In this document: in pieces, positions 17,622-26,877 of the stretch | Numbering within the stretch: the first letter of the stretch is position 1 | Layout of the letters: the number at the start of each line of letters is the position of its first letter | NCBI RefSeq assembly: GCF_012910805.1 | Contig: NZ_WTVK01000025.1 | Location: 1 to 64,000 of the forward strand | From: Aromatoleum evansii | Lineage (GTDB): Bacteria; Pseudomonadota; Gammaproteobacteria; Burkholderiales; Rhodocyclaceae | Length of the DNA: 64,000 nucleotides | Direction: 5' to 3' | Notes under the pieces: generated by a model | Seen by the model: only the letters and a program-made list of their open reading frames with translations | The model's database searches: none | What the model was told of the DNA's origin: nothing | Translations under genes and position numbers: made by a program

Positions 17622-18884
17622 TCACGAGCCGAGCGTTTCGCAGACCTGCCGGATGCCAGCAACGAGCCGATTCACATCGTCGTGCGTGTTGTACAGCGCA
17701 AAGGATGCGCGTGCGGTGCCGGTGATGCCGAGGCGCTGCATCAGCGGCATCGCGCAGTGGTGGCCGGCACGGATGGCGATCCCGCAATCGTCGAGCATTG
17801 TGCCGATGTCGTGGGGATGGATGCCGTCGAGCGTGAAGGAGAGGATGCCTGACTTTTCCGCAGCGGTCCCGATGATGCGCAAACCGGGGATGCCTGCCAG
17901 GCGTTGCGTCGCGTAGTGCAGCAGTTCGCGTTCGTGGGCTGCGATGCGTTCGATGCCGATCGAGGTCACGTAGTCGAGCGCGGTGCCCAGTCCGACGACG
18001 CCCGCGATGTGCGGGGTGCCGGCTTCCAGCCGGTAGGGAAGCTCGTTGTATTCGGTCGCGTCGAAGCTGACCGAACGGATCATGTCGCCGCCGCCCTGGC
18101 ACGGTGTCATCGCCTCGAGGTGCGCGGTCTTGCCGTACAGCACGCCGATACCGGTCGGGCCATACAGCTTGTGCGCGGAGAACGCATAGAAATCGCAGTC
18201 GAGCGCGCGCACGTCGACCGGCAGATGCGAAACTGCCTGCGCACCGTCGAGCAGCACCGGCACCCCGTGGGCGCGGGCGAGGTCGATGATGCGCCGAACC
18301 GGGGTGATCGTGCCCAGCGCGTTGGACAGATGGGTCACGGCCACGAGGCGGGTGTGCCCGTTCAGCAGCGCCGCATACGCGTCGAGGTCGAACTCACCCG
18401 CATCGTCGACGGGAACCACGCGCAGCACGGCGTCAGCGCGCCGGCACGCCATCTGCCACGGCACGATGTTGGAATGGTGTTCCATCGCGCTGACGATGAC
18501 TTCGTCGCCGGCGGCGAGGCGCGGCAGCGCAAAGCCTTGCGCGACGAGGTTGATCGCGTCGGTCGTGCCGCGCACGAAGATGATCTCGGCATCGGCACCC
18601 GCATTGATGAATGACCGGACCTTGTGGCGCGCATCCTCGTAGGCGTCGGTGGCTCGCTGGCTCAGGGCATGTACGCCGCGGTGCACGTTGGCGTTGGCGT
18701 TGCGGTAGAAATCCGCCTCGGCGTCGATGACCGCCGCGGGCTTTTGGGTGGTCGCCGCATTGTCGAGGTAGGCCAACGGCTTGCCATGCACGCGGGTGCG
18801 CAGTATGGGGAAGTCGGCGCGAGCCTGCGCGAGATCGCGTTGGACAAGGTTTGGGTCGCGGGGTGCTTCGGTTCGGCTGGTCAT
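17622..18884 (-). CDS. sufS: SufS-type cysteine desulfurase
   Basis: 420 residues. PLP-binding Lys239 is in FSAHKLYGP. The persulfide-forming Cys377 is in RAGHHCAMP, the group-II (SufS/CsdA) context. DNAATTQKP near the N-terminus and MEHHSNIVPWQ complete the fold-type I signature. It removes sulfur from cysteine for Fe-S cluster assembly. No sufBCDE genes are adjacent, so whether it is the housekeeping or an accessory copy cannot be decided. It could serve the Fe-S-rich molybdoenzymes nearby, but that is inference. Confidence 0.9.
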   Translation of the reverse strand: MTSRTEAPRDPNLVQRDLAQARADFPILRTRVHGKPLAYLDNAATTQKPAAVIDAEADFYRNANANVHRGVHALSQRATDAYEDARHKVRSFINAGADAEIIFVRGTTDAINLVAQGFALPRLAAGDEVIVSAMEHHSNIVPWQMACRRADAVLRVVPVDDAGEFDLDAYAALLNGHTRLVAVTHLSNALGTITPVRRIIDLARAHGVPVLLDGAQAVSHLPVDVRALDCDFYAFSAHKLYGPTGIGVLYGKTAHLEAMTPCQGGGDMIRSVSFDATEYNELPYRLEAGTPHIAGVVGLGTALDYVTSIGIERIAAHERELLHYATQRLAGIPGLRIIGTAAEKSGILSFTLDGIHPHDIGTMLDDCGIAIRAGHHCAMPLMQRLGITGTARASFALYNTHDDVNRLVAGIRQVCETLGS

Positions 18885-18967
18885 GTGATTCCCTACTGTG
18901 ATTCTCGAGGCGTTGCGCCGATTCCCTTCATATCACGCGGATGCCCGGGCCGGTGATCGCTTGCCGC

Positions 18968-20032
18968 TCACCCCGCCGGCGTAAGCACGACCCGGCGCGT
19001 CAGGCGGTGGTCGCGCACCTCGGCGAAAGTCTCGTTGATGGTGTCCAGCGGGCGCCGTTCGATGAAGTCGGCGACCCTGATCTTGCCGGACAGGACCAGA
19101 TCCAGCGCCCCCGGATACAACTCGGGCGGGCAGCCCCAGCTTCCCAGCGCACGCGCGTCGTGGGCCATCAGGTTGGCGAGACGGAAGTGGCCCTTCTCGA
19201 TGTTGTAGCCGACCACGCACAGGGTGGCACCCGGCACCAGCAGATCGAAGGCCAGTTCCTGGCTCGCAGTGTTGCCCGAGCACTCCATGATGATCCATTC
19301 GGTCGGGCGCAGGCCCTTGTCCTGCGCGAACGCGACGATCGCCTGCTTGATCTCGCGCGACGTGCGGTAGTGGTCGAGGTTGAGCGTTGCCGCATCATGC
19401 GCGACCTGCTCGAGCTTGGCCGCCGAATGCGACAGCGCGATCACCTCGGCGCAGAGGGCGTTGGCGATCTGGATGGCAAACGTGCCGATGCCGCCCACGC
19501 CGATCACGACCACGAGGTCGCCGGGGCCGACGTCCGCCCGCACGGCCGCCTGATACGGCGAGGTCACCGCGTCGGCCACGACGGCAAGATCCGCCAGACC
19601 GAGCCCGATAGCGGCCAGTCTGTCCTCGTCCACCGCACACAGCCCCGCGGCCGGCACCCGCACATGCGTCGCGAAGCCGCCATGGATATGGTTGCCGGGC
19701 ATCTTCTGGGCGCGGCAGATGGTGCCCTTGCCGCGCCGGCATAGATCGCACTCGCCGCACGGTACGACCGCCGGCACCAGTACGGCCTTGCCCAGCCATT
19801 CTTCGGCGCCGGGGCCGGCCGCCTCGACGCGGCCGGCGATCTCGTGCCCCAGCGCGAGCGGAAGTGGGTGGCTGGTGCGCACGCCGTTGTAGAAGTAATC
19901 GATGTCGGTATGACAGACACCGCATCCGGATACCGCCACGAGCACTTCGCCGGGGGCGGTTCCGCCGGTGTCCATCGCGACCTTCGTCATCGCCTGTCCG
20001 CTACCGTGCATCACCCAGCGATATGCGCGCAT
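18968..20032 (-). CDS. Zinc-dependent alcohol dehydrogenase, 6-hydroxycyclohex-1-ene-1-carbonyl-CoA dehydrogenase (Had)-like
   Basis: 354 residues, medium-chain dehydrogenase. Catalytic zinc ligands Cys37 and His63-Glu64 (LGHE) and the structural zinc site Cys92/95/98/106 are intact. The NAD fold is at VVVIGVGGIG. MPGNHIHGGFATHVRVPA, LADLAVVADAVTSPYQA and NLMAHDARALGSWGC closely follow the Had enzymes of Thauera-type benzoyl-CoA degradation, recalled from knowledge. Had oxidises the 6-hydroxy group of the alicyclic CoA ester to a ketone before ring cleavage. No other benzoyl-CoA genes (bcr, dch, oah) are in the window, so a related cyclic substrate is possible. It is read with the small gene upstream, divergently from the molybdenum hydroxylase operon. 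Confidence 0.8.
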   Translation of the reverse strand: MRAYRWVMHGSGQAMTKVAMDTGGTAPGEVLVAVSGCGVCHTDIDYFYNGVRTSHPLPLALGHEIAGRVEAAGPGAEEWLGKAVLVPAVVPCGECDLCRRGKGTICRAQKMPGNHIHGGFATHVRVPAAGLCAVDEDRLAAIGLGLADLAVVADAVTSPYQAAVRADVGPGDLVVVIGVGGIGTFAIQIANALCAEVIALSHSAAKLEQVAHDAATLNLDHYRTSREIKQAIVAFAQDKGLRPTEWIIMECSGNTASQELAFDLLVPGATLCVVGYNIEKGHFRLANLMAHDARALGSWGCPPELYPGALDLVLSGKIRVADFIERRPLDTINETFAEVRDHRLTRRVVLTPAG

Positions 20033-20088
20033 GGCTCTGTCTCCCCTGTGTGTGCAGTCATTCGCAAGCCGACGCCGGCCGTGTCGAG

Positions 20089-20301
20089 TCAGGCGCGGCT
20101 GGCGGGGGCACCGCCGGCGGTCCGTTCGGCCGTGCTGCGGATGAACGCCAGCACTTCGCCGAGGAACGAGTCGCCGTCCAGCATGGGCGGGAAGTCCAGG
20201 GGCGTGGCGCCGCGCTGGGCGGGAAACGGAATGCCGGCCACGTCGGTGTCATCACCCTCGGGTTCCAGCACCGGGACCATCGGATCGTATCGGGAAGCCA
20301 T
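20089..20301 (-). CDS. Small hypothetical protein upstream of the Had-like gene
   Basis: 70 residues from ATG 20301 (MASRYDPMVPVLEPEGDD), preceded by GAGGAGA at good spacing; the longer upstream reading is not supported by a ribosome-binding site. Acidic and proline-rich, no membrane segment and no Cys. No family recognised. It is 56 bp from the Had-like gene and very likely co-transcribed with it. Confidence 0.55.
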   Translation of the reverse strand: MASRYDPMVPVLEPEGDDTDVAGIPFPAQRGATPLDFPPMLDGDSFLGEVLAFIRSTAERTAGGAPASRA

Positions 20302-20445
20302 GGCGTTTCTCCTCATGTGAATCGACACATTGTCGATGCGGTGGAACGTGAGGTGAATATAGCCATGCGCTGCCGTCCTGATCCCCCCCACGCGGTATGG
20401 GCGGCCTCACGCCGTGCGCATCGGCCGGCGGACCGAATTTTCCGA

Positions 20446-20480
20446 ACTCCGGGGATAGGCGCCGTACGTGCCGGATAGTC
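20446..20480. promoter_or_regulatory. GGATAG direct-repeat element, copy A
   Basis: GGATAG at 20453-20458 and again at 20473-20478, exactly 20 bp apart, in the context CTCCGGGGATAGGCGCCG / TGCCGGATAGTC. It lies between the divergent Had-like and molybdenum hydroxylase operons. Near-identical arrangements occur at 46892-46917 and 61145-61170. Confidence 0.65.
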
Positions 20481-20572
20481 GGCGCCGTCCCGCTGCCGTT
20501 TCAATACGGGAATTCGGGGCCCACCCGTGCCGTCCGATCCACCCTGCCTGCATCTCGCGAAGGAGTGACTCC

Positions 20573-21454
20573 ATGAGCAGTCGAATATTGCCGGACTTTG
20601 ACCTGTTGCTGCCTCAGAGCATCCCAGACGCGGTCGAGCTGCTGTCGGCGCATCGCGACCGGATCACCGTGATGGCCGGCGGCACCGACGTCATGGTCGC
20701 GATGAAGTTCGCGCAGTCGCCAGCGCAGTTGCCAGACTACGTCATGAGCCTGGAGAACGTTCCGGGCCTCGCCTACGTGCTGTTCGACCCGGAAAGGGGG
20801 CTGCGCATCGGCGCCAAGGCGACGGTCGCCGATCTGCTCGCGCAGTCGGAGGTGAAACGGCATTACCGTGCGCTGTGGCATGCCGCGCAGACCTTCGCGA
20901 CCGGCCAGGTGCGCAACACCGCCACGGTGCTCGGCAACCTGCTGCGCGCTTCGCCGGCCGGCGACTGCAGTTGCGCGATCTACGCGATCGGCGGCGTCGT
21001 CGTGCTGCACGGGACGTCCGGCCGCCGCGAGGTCGACATCGATGACTTCTGGCTGTCGTACGGCGTCACCGCGCGGCGGCCGGACGAGCTCGCCGTCGAA
21101 CTGATCCTGCCGCTGCCCGCGGCCGGCTCCCGCTCCGCGTTCAAGCGCATGACCCGCACGAGCGAGGACCTGGCCAAGCTCAACGTCGCGGTCCGGCTCG
21201 AGATGTCGGGCAACACCTGCGTCGATGCCCGCCTCGCGATGGGCTGCGTCGCCCCCACGCCGCTGCGGCTGACCAGGACCGAGGCGCTGCTGAAGGGCAG
21301 GGAGCTCACCGCCGAGGTGTTGCAACGCGTCGCCGCGTCGGTGCCGTGGGAGATCAGCCCGATCGACGACAAGCGGTCCACCGCGGAATACCGCAAGCAG
21401 GTGTCGGGCGTGCTGCTCAAGCGGGCGATCCAGGAAGCGTGCGGCGCCGCGTGA
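20573..21454 (+). CDS. Molybdenum hydroxylase FAD-binding medium subunit (CoxM/XdhB type)
   Basis: 293 residues from ATG 20573, after AAGGAG. FAD-binding loops AGGTDVMVAMK (residues about 34-44) and the TVLGNLLRASPAGD segment are typical of the xanthine oxidase family medium chain. It lacks the roughly 40-residue insert with extra cysteines that characterises 4-hydroxybenzoyl-CoA reductase HcrB. It passes electrons from the 2Fe-2S subunit to an acceptor via FAD. First gene of a three-gene operon. Confidence 0.88.
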   Translation: MSSRILPDFDLLLPQSIPDAVELLSAHRDRITVMAGGTDVMVAMKFAQSPAQLPDYVMSLENVPGLAYVLFDPERGLRIGAKATVADLLAQSEVKRHYRALWHAAQTFATGQVRNTATVLGNLLRASPAGDCSCAIYAIGGVVVLHGTSGRREVDIDDFWLSYGVTARRPDELAVELILPLPAAGSRSAFKRMTRTSEDLAKLNVAVRLEMSGNTCVDARLAMGCVAPTPLRLTRTEALLKGRELTAEVLQRVAASVPWEISPIDDKRSTAEYRKQVSGVLLKRAIQEACGAA

Positions 21455-21487
21455 GCGCATGCGGCCGACGAAGACGAGGAGACGAGA

Positions 21488-22000
21488 ATGAAGAACCGGG
21501 ATATCACGCTCCATATCAATGGTGAGGAATACAGGCTGAACGTCGCCGTCAATCGCACGCTGCTCGACGTGCTGCGCGACGAGCTCGGCATGACCGAGAC
21601 GAAATACGGCTGCGGCACGGGCGAATGCGGCGCCTGCACCGTGCTCGTCGAGGACAAGGCGGTCAATTCGTGCCTGACGCTCGCCGCGACGATGGACGGC
21701 AAGCGCATCACGACGGTCGCGGGGCTGGCGGACTTCGGCCGGCTCGACCACATCCAGCAGGCGTTCGTCGACGAGGCGGCGATCCAGTGCGGCTACTGCA
21801 CGCCGGGCATGGTGATGAAGACGGCGAGCCTGCTCGCGCAGAACCCCGACCCGAGCGAGGCCGAGATCCGCCACGCGCTGGAGGGCAACATCTGCCGCTG
21901 CACCGGCTACGAGAAGATCGTCAAGGCGGTGAGGAAGGCGGCCGAGACGATGCCGGGGCGCGCGGCGGCGGTCGAACCCTGCAAGGAGGTCGTGCAATGA
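21488..22000 (+). CDS. Molybdenum hydroxylase 2Fe-2S small subunit (CoxS/XdhC-type iron-sulfur chain)
   Basis: 170 residues. The plant-ferredoxin-like cluster is bound by Cys42, Cys47, Cys50 and Cys62 ([12 protein letters not shown]). The second, helical cluster is bound by Cys101, Cys104, Cys136 and Cys138 (QCGYCTPG and ICRCTGYE). All ligands are present. It relays electrons from the Mo centre to FAD. Its stop overlaps the large-subunit start (ATGA). Confidence 0.93.
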   Translation: MKNRDITLHINGEEYRLNVAVNRTLLDVLRDELGMTETKYGCGTGECGACTVLVEDKAVNSCLTLAATMDGKRITTVAGLADFGRLDHIQQAFVDEAAIQCGYCTPGMVMKTASLLAQNPDPSEAEIRHALEGNICRCTGYEKIVKAVRKAAETMPGRAAAVEPCKEVVQ

Positions 22001-24378
22001 GCGAGCAAGCGATCGTCGGCACCAACGCGCCGCGCGTGGATGTGCGCGACAAGGTGACCGGGCAGGCGCAGTACGCGGCCGATGTGAGGCTGCCGGGCAT
22101 GCTGTATGGCAAGGTCGTGCGCTGCTGGGAACACGCCCACGCGCGCGTGAAGCGGCTGGATCTCTCGGCGGCGGCCGCTTCGCCGGGCGTCGTGCGCGTG
22201 CTCGGTCCGAAGGACGTCACGCCCAAGCGCTACAACTCGTCGGTGCTCGACCTGATGGTGTCCGAGTCGATGCACGACATGCTCGGGGACATCGACGACC
22301 AGCCGATCTTCACCGAGCACGTGAAATTCCAGGGCGATGCGATCTGCGGAATCATCGCGCGCTCCGAGGAGGCCGCCGAGCGCGCCGCGGCGAAGGTCGT
22401 CGTCGAATACGAGCCGCTGCCGGTGTATCTGACCGCGGAGGCGGCGAAAGCCCCCGGCGCGGTGCAGTTCACGCCGGAAAAGCCCGGCAACCGCGCGTTC
22501 CAGCTGCCCGAGGCGATGTTCCCGAACAACGCGCTCGGCGGCGGCGACGTCGAGGCGGCGATGCGCGAGGCGGACATCGTCGTCGAGGACGCGTTCTACG
22601 TGCCGAAACAGAAGCAATGCCAGATGGAGCCCCACGCGTACGTCGCGAAGGTCGACAGCGGCGGGCGGCTCACCTGCTGGACGTCGTCGCAGATGCCCAA
22701 GCTCGTGCAGCGCAAGCTCGCGAAGCTCTTCGACCTGCCGATGAACCTCGTCAAGATCGTCCCGACGGTGATCGGCGGCGGCTTCGGCACGCGCCTCGGC
22801 ATGATCTCGGAGCCCCAGGCCTGCGCGATGGCGCTGGCGGTGCCCGGGCATCCGGTGAAGCTGCAGACGCTGCGCGAGGAGGACTGGGTGATCTCGCCGA
22901 GCCGCCACCCGGGCAAGTACTGGATGAGGATCGGCTTCAAGCGCGACGGCTCGCCGCTCGCGTGCGACGCGCGCTTCGAGAACTACAAGGGCGGCTACTA
23001 CCTCGATGCCTCGGGCACGGCCTTCACCGCCGGCGCCTGGCTCGGCGGCATGTACCGCTTCCCGGCGCTGCGCTATCGCGGCGAGTCCTACTTCACGAAC
23101 CAGGGCCTGACCGGCGCATACCGCGGCTACGGCAATCCGCAGACGAACTTCGTGCTCGAGCAGCTGATCGACCGCGCGTGCGCCGGGCTCGGCGCGGACC
23201 CGGTCGAATGGCGCAAGAAATGGCACAAGGGCGTCGGCGACGACGGCTGGTGCCCCGGCGTCACCTATCCGTCGTGCGCGCTCGACGAATGCCTCGACCG
23301 CGGCGCGGCGGCGATCGGCTGGACCGAGAAGCGCCGCAAGTACGCGCGTCAGACCGGCACCCTCCGGCGCGGTGTCGGTGTCGCGGTGATGAACCACACC
23401 AGCGGCGCGATGCCGATGCTGCTCGAGCACACCGCCTGCACCGTGAAGCTCAACGAGGACGCGACCGCCGAGATCCTCTTCGCATGCTCGGACATGGGGC
23501 AGGGCTCGCACACGGCGCTGAAGCAGATCGCCGCCGAGACGCTGGGCTTCCCGTTCGAGCACGTGCAGCTGTCGGGCGGCACGTCGGACGTCGCCGGCTT
23601 CGACATCGGCGCGCACGCGAGCCGCACGATCTACGTCGGCGGCGCCGCGGTCAAGAAGGCCTGCGAGGAGGTCAGGCGGCAGCTCTGCGAGCGCGCGTCG
23701 CTGCAGCTCGGGGTGCCCGCCGAGCAGCTCGACATCCGCGACAAGCGCATCTTCGTCCAGGCGGATCCGGCGCGCGGCATCGACGCCGAGGCGATCACGC
23801 GCGCCGGCGTCTACCACTTCGTCGACCCCGCGACCGGCGAGCCCGGTGGCGTGCCGGGCCAGATCCAGGGCTACGTGAGCTTCTTCGCGCCGCACAACTC
23901 GCCGCCCTTCGGTGCGTCGTTCGCCGAGGTCGAGGTCGACACCGAGACCGGCGAAGTCCGCGTGCTCGAACTCGTCAATGCCCACGACATCGGCCGCGCG
24001 ATCAACCCGGCGGCCGTCGAGGGGCAGCTCGAAGGCGGCATCCAGCAGGGACTCGGTTTCGTTCTGAGCGAGGAGATCTGCTACGACGCCGACGGCCGCG
24101 TGCAGAACAACAGCTTCACCGACTACAAGATGTTCGGCCCCGAGGACATGCCGAAGATCACGACCATCCTCGTCGAGGACGCGGACCCGATCGGGCCCTT
24201 CGGGGCGAAGAGCGTCGGCGAGTCGGGGCTCGTGAGCCCGGTCGGCGCGGTCGCCAACGCGATCTTCCACGCCATCGGGATCCAGTTCACCGAGGCGCCG
24301 ATCACGCCGGAGAAGGTGTTGAAGGGTATTCGGGAGACGGGCGTGCGCGATTACGGCAGCATCGGGGGTGGTCGCTGA
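21997..24378 (+). CDS. Molybdenum hydroxylase large subunit (xanthine dehydrogenase family, Mo cofactor)
   Basis: 793 residues from ATG 21997, the expected size. The N-terminal domain has RVDVRDKVTGQAQYAADV. Mo-pyranopterin contacts include IGGGFGTRLG and GAYRGYGNPQ. The near-C-terminal Glu in GAKSVGESGLVS matches the catalytic base of the family. Such enzymes hydroxylate or hydrate ring carbons with water as oxygen donor. Substrate is not determinable. The Had-like neighbour and the shared GGATAG element point to an aromatic, alicyclic or steroid-like compound. A strong terminator follows. Confidence 0.92.
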   Translation: MSEQAIVGTNAPRVDVRDKVTGQAQYAADVRLPGMLYGKVVRCWEHAHARVKRLDLSAAAASPGVVRVLGPKDVTPKRYNSSVLDLMVSESMHDMLGDIDDQPIFTEHVKFQGDAICGIIARSEEAAERAAAKVVVEYEPLPVYLTAEAAKAPGAVQFTPEKPGNRAFQLPEAMFPNNALGGGDVEAAMREADIVVEDAFYVPKQKQCQMEPHAYVAKVDSGGRLTCWTSSQMPKLVQRKLAKLFDLPMNLVKIVPTVIGGGFGTRLGMISEPQACAMALAVPGHPVKLQTLREEDWVISPSRHPGKYWMRIGFKRDGSPLACDARFENYKGGYYLDASGTAFTAGAWLGGMYRFPALRYRGESYFTNQGLTGAYRGYGNPQTNFVLEQLIDRACAGLGADPVEWRKKWHKGVGDDGWCPGVTYPSCALDECLDRGAAAIGWTEKRRKYARQTGTLRRGVGVAVMNHTSGAMPMLLEHTACTVKLNEDATAEILFACSDMGQGSHTALKQIAAETLGFPFEHVQLSGGTSDVAGFDIGAHASRTIYVGGAAVKKACEEVRRQLCERASLQLGVPAEQLDIRDKRIFVQADPARGIDAEAITRAGVYHFVDPATGEPGGVPGQIQGYVSFFAPHNSPPFGASFAEVEVDTETGEVRVLELVNAHDIGRAINPAAVEGQLEGGIQQGLGFVLSEEICYDADGRVQNNSFTDYKMFGPEDMPKITTILVEDADPIGPFGAKSVGESGLVSPVGAVANAIFHAIGIQFTEAPITPEKVLKGIRETGVRDYGSIGGGR

Positions 24379-24407
24379 TCGGCTACAGGGCGGTCTCGGG
24401 CAGCAAT

Positions 24408-24440
24408 GCGGCCGCCGTCAGGCGGCCGCGTTCTTCTTTG
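24408..24440 (+). terminator. Intrinsic terminator of the molybdenum hydroxylase operon
   Basis: GCGGCCGCC (24408-24416), loop GTCA, GGCGGCCGC (24421-24429): a perfect 9-bp stem followed by the T-rich GTTCTTCTTT. It lies 30 bp after the large-subunit stop. The remaining 230 bp to the LysR gene hold no recognisable gene. Confidence 0.8.
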
Positions 24441-24668
24441 GGGGGCTAAGGCGTGGTGCCTTCGCGGGGGGGCCTGCCTGCGAGGGCGTGGGTGACGTTG
24501 GACTGCAGTCGACCCACTGCCGTCACTCGCGCCATCACAGGCTCAGTGGCAGGTTTGGGGTCGGATCAGACTTTCGCAGCGATCCGCCGATATAAGTCCA
24601 GCTGCTCAGTCTTCAGGTGCCATTCGCCATCCGAAGGGAACAAGATAAGGGACGACCGCAATATCTGG

Positions 24669-25556
24669 TCACGCGGTATGGGCCCTCAGCAATTCGAAGA
24701 ACGCGTTAGCCGCGGGCGAGAGTGTGCTGTTCTTGCGACGCAGGAGCGTGATCTTCCTTTTCACGACCGGGCTGACCAAAGGAATCCGGCATACGCCGGG
24801 GCGGGCGCCCTCTTCCAGCGTCGACGCAGGCAGGATTGCCGTACCGACGCCCGCAGCGACGAGACTGATGGCAGTGGCATGGTGTTGCACTTCATAGGCA
24901 CCGCTCAGGCTGATGCCGCGTTTCGCGAGTTGGTAATCCATGAACACGCGCGTCGCGGTCATGCTGCTGACGACTATGAGCTCCGCTTCTCGCATGTCTG
25001 ACCAGGTGACGGAGGTGCGGTCGCTCAGCGGATGTTCCTTGCGGCAGAAGAACATGAGGGGTTCTTCCAGCAGCGGCGTCTCCAGAATCTCGGGGTGGCG
25101 CTCGGTGGGGATGCCGATACCAATTTCGGCCTGTCCGTGCAAAACCGCGTCGCGGACTTCGAAGGCCGAGGTGTCGATCAGGCGCACCCGATTGCCGGGG
25201 TGGGACTGCATGTAGCGTCGAATTACGGCGGGCAGAACGTGCGAGGCCATCGTCGGCACGCAGGCGAGCGTGAAGCTGCCCCGTGCATGTTTCGACATGT
25301 CCTTCAGACGGCCCACCGCGAGCGTCATCTCGCCGACGATCGCCTTCGCCTGCGGCAGGAACTCGCGTCCGACTGCCGTGAGTTCGACGTAGCGCGTCGT
25401 GCGGTCGAGCAGCCGCAGGCCGAGGTAGGACTCGAGCTTCTGCACACGGCGGGTCAGGGCCGTCTGCGTCACATGCAGGTGCTCGGCCGCTTTGCTGAAG
25501 CCGCCCAGTTCGGCGATCACCACGAAGGCCTGTATTCCGTCGAAATCGATTTTCAT
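24669..25556 (-). CDS. LysR-type regulator of the acid-catabolic island (first)
   Basis: 295 residues. The N-terminal winged HTH (AFVVIAELGGFSKAAEHLHVTQTALTRRVQKLE) is followed by a periplasmic-binding-protein-like effector domain. It is divergent from the PrpF-TRAP operon with a 150-bp shared control region carrying an inverted repeat, the standard arrangement for an activator of the adjacent operon. The inducer is probably the transported tri- or dicarboxylate (inference). Confidence 0.9.
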   Translation of the reverse strand: MKIDFDGIQAFVVIAELGGFSKAAEHLHVTQTALTRRVQKLESYLGLRLLDRTTRYVELTAVGREFLPQAKAIVGEMTLAVGRLKDMSKHARGSFTLACVPTMASHVLPAVIRRYMQSHPGNRVRLIDTSAFEVRDAVLHGQAEIGIGIPTERHPEILETPLLEEPLMFFCRKEHPLSDRTSVTWSDMREAELIVVSSMTATRVFMDYQLAKRGISLSGAYEVQHHATAISLVAAGVGTAILPASTLEEGARPGVCRIPLVSPVVKRKITLLRRKNSTLSPAANAFFELLRAHTA

Positions 25557-25611
25557 CTCTGATTCCTTGAGGGCGCGGTGCCGGCGCGTGTTCGTGTCTA
25601 TGCTGAAATCG

Positions 25612-25641
25612 CAACAAAAACGACATTCATTGCATTTCAGT
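25612..25641. promoter_or_regulatory. LysR operator candidate upstream of PrpF-1
   Basis: GAAATCGCAA (starting near 25606) and TTGCATTTC (25630-25638) form an imperfect inverted repeat in the control region between the LysR and PrpF-1 genes. ATTGCATTTC recurs exactly at 40546-40555, and TTGCATTTC at 41812-41820. Confidence 0.5.
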
Positions 25642-25706
25642 AATCATCGGCCGATCACTAACATTGCCTCACAAAACAGCAGAACGTGCAACAAGGAGAC
25701 AGGCAA

Positions 25707-26786
25707 GTGGATCACATTCCGTGCGTGCTGATGCGTGGCGGGTCGTCGAAGGGTTTGTTCTTCCTCGCGGAGCACCTGCCCGATGATCCGGTTGCCCGTG
25801 ATCGTCTGCTGCTCGCGGCGATGGGCTCGCCCGATCTGCGCCAGATCGATGGCATGGGAGGCGGCAACGACCTCAGCAGCAAGGTCGTGATCGTCGCGCC
25901 CTCGCGGCGGCCCGATGCCGATGTCGAATATCTCTTTGCGCAGGTGTCGGTCGCCCGCGACCTGGTCGATGTGCTGCCGAACAGCGGCAACATGCTGGCA
26001 GCGGTCGGCCCCTTCGCACTCGAACGCGGTCTCGTGAAGGCCTCGAGTCCGGCGACCCGCGTGCGCATTCTCAACATCAACAGCGGCAAGCTGGTCGAGG
26101 CGATCGTGCAGACGCCTGGGGGCCAGGTAACTTACAGCGGGACTTTTGCGCTCGACGGCGTACCGGGAACGAGCGCGCCGATCACGCTGAACTTCCTCGA
26201 CCCCGCCGGTACGAAGACCGGACGCTTGTTGCCGACCGGGAACGCACAGGACGTGGTTGCGGGCTTGCCCGTCACGTGCATCGATTTCGCGATTCCGATC
26301 GTGTTCGTGAAAGCCGAGTCTCTTGGCAAGACCGGCCATGAGAGCAAGCAGGAGCTGGACGGCGACGCGCTCTTTCTCGGGCGGCTCGCAGAGATCCGGG
26401 TCGCGGCAGCGCAGCTGATGGGGCTCGACGTGTCGCCCGACCGGGGAGTGCCCAAGATCGCCATGATTGCCGCACCACGCCGTGGGGGCAGCATCGCGTC
26501 GCGCTATTTCGTGCCGTCGAGCTGCCACCCCGTCCATGCTGCCACCGGTGCGCTCGCCCTCGCAGCGGCTTGTCATACGCCCGACACCGTCGCCGAGGAA
26601 CTTGCCGAGTTCGACGAGAACACGCCGCGCCGCATCCTCATCGAGCACCCGAGCGGGCAGATGGCCTGCGAGCTGCATATTGCGGCCGATTCCGGCGACG
26701 GTGTGCCTGTCATCGACGCGGCATCCCTCGTGACCTCGGCGAGACCACTTCTGAGCGGCGACGTGTTCGTGCGCCCGCCGGCGTAA
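25707..26786 (+). CDS. PrpF-family isomerase (aconitate/methylaconitate/oxalomesaconate type), copy 1
   Basis: 359 residues from GTG 25707, 7 bp after AAGGAG; the GTG at 25686 is too far upstream. PrpF-family landmarks are MRGGSSKGLFF at the N-terminus, GMGGGNDLSSKV, NSGNMLAAVGPFA and TGRLLPTG. Family members have two diaminopimelate-epimerase-like halves and shift double bonds or isomerise cis/trans tricarboxylates. The Ustilago aconitate delta-isomerase Adi1 belongs here as well. In this operon conversion of cis-aconitate to trans-aconitate is the proposed job. Confidence 0.85.
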   Translation: MDHIPCVLMRGGSSKGLFFLAEHLPDDPVARDRLLLAAMGSPDLRQIDGMGGGNDLSSKVVIVAPSRRPDADVEYLFAQVSVARDLVDVLPNSGNMLAAVGPFALERGLVKASSPATRVRILNINSGKLVEAIVQTPGGQVTYSGTFALDGVPGTSAPITLNFLDPAGTKTGRLLPTGNAQDVVAGLPVTCIDFAIPIVFVKAESLGKTGHESKQELDGDALFLGRLAEIRVAAAQLMGLDVSPDRGVPKIAMIAAPRRGGSIASRYFVPSSCHPVHAATGALALAAACHTPDTVAEELAEFDENTPRRILIEHPSGQMACELHIAADSGDGVPVIDAASLVTSARPLLSGDVFVRPPA

Positions 26787-26877
26787 CGGCGCCTCGCGTC
26801 CTCATCGCAACGCGTTCTGGTTCGGCAGTCAGACGGACTGCGGCCGAAACGGATTCAACACACCAAGGAGACTCCCA

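Noticed and set aside
21907-24270. Minus-strand open frame of nearly 800 codons opposite the molybdenum hydroxylase large subunit
   Set aside because: Complement of conserved codons of a real gene; composition typical of high-GC antisense frames.
20573-24378. Assignment of the molybdenum hydroxylase as 4-hydroxybenzoyl-CoA reductase (HcrABC)
   Set aside because: The FAD subunit lacks the characteristic extra cysteine-containing insert of HcrB, and no benzoyl-CoA pathway genes are adjacent.
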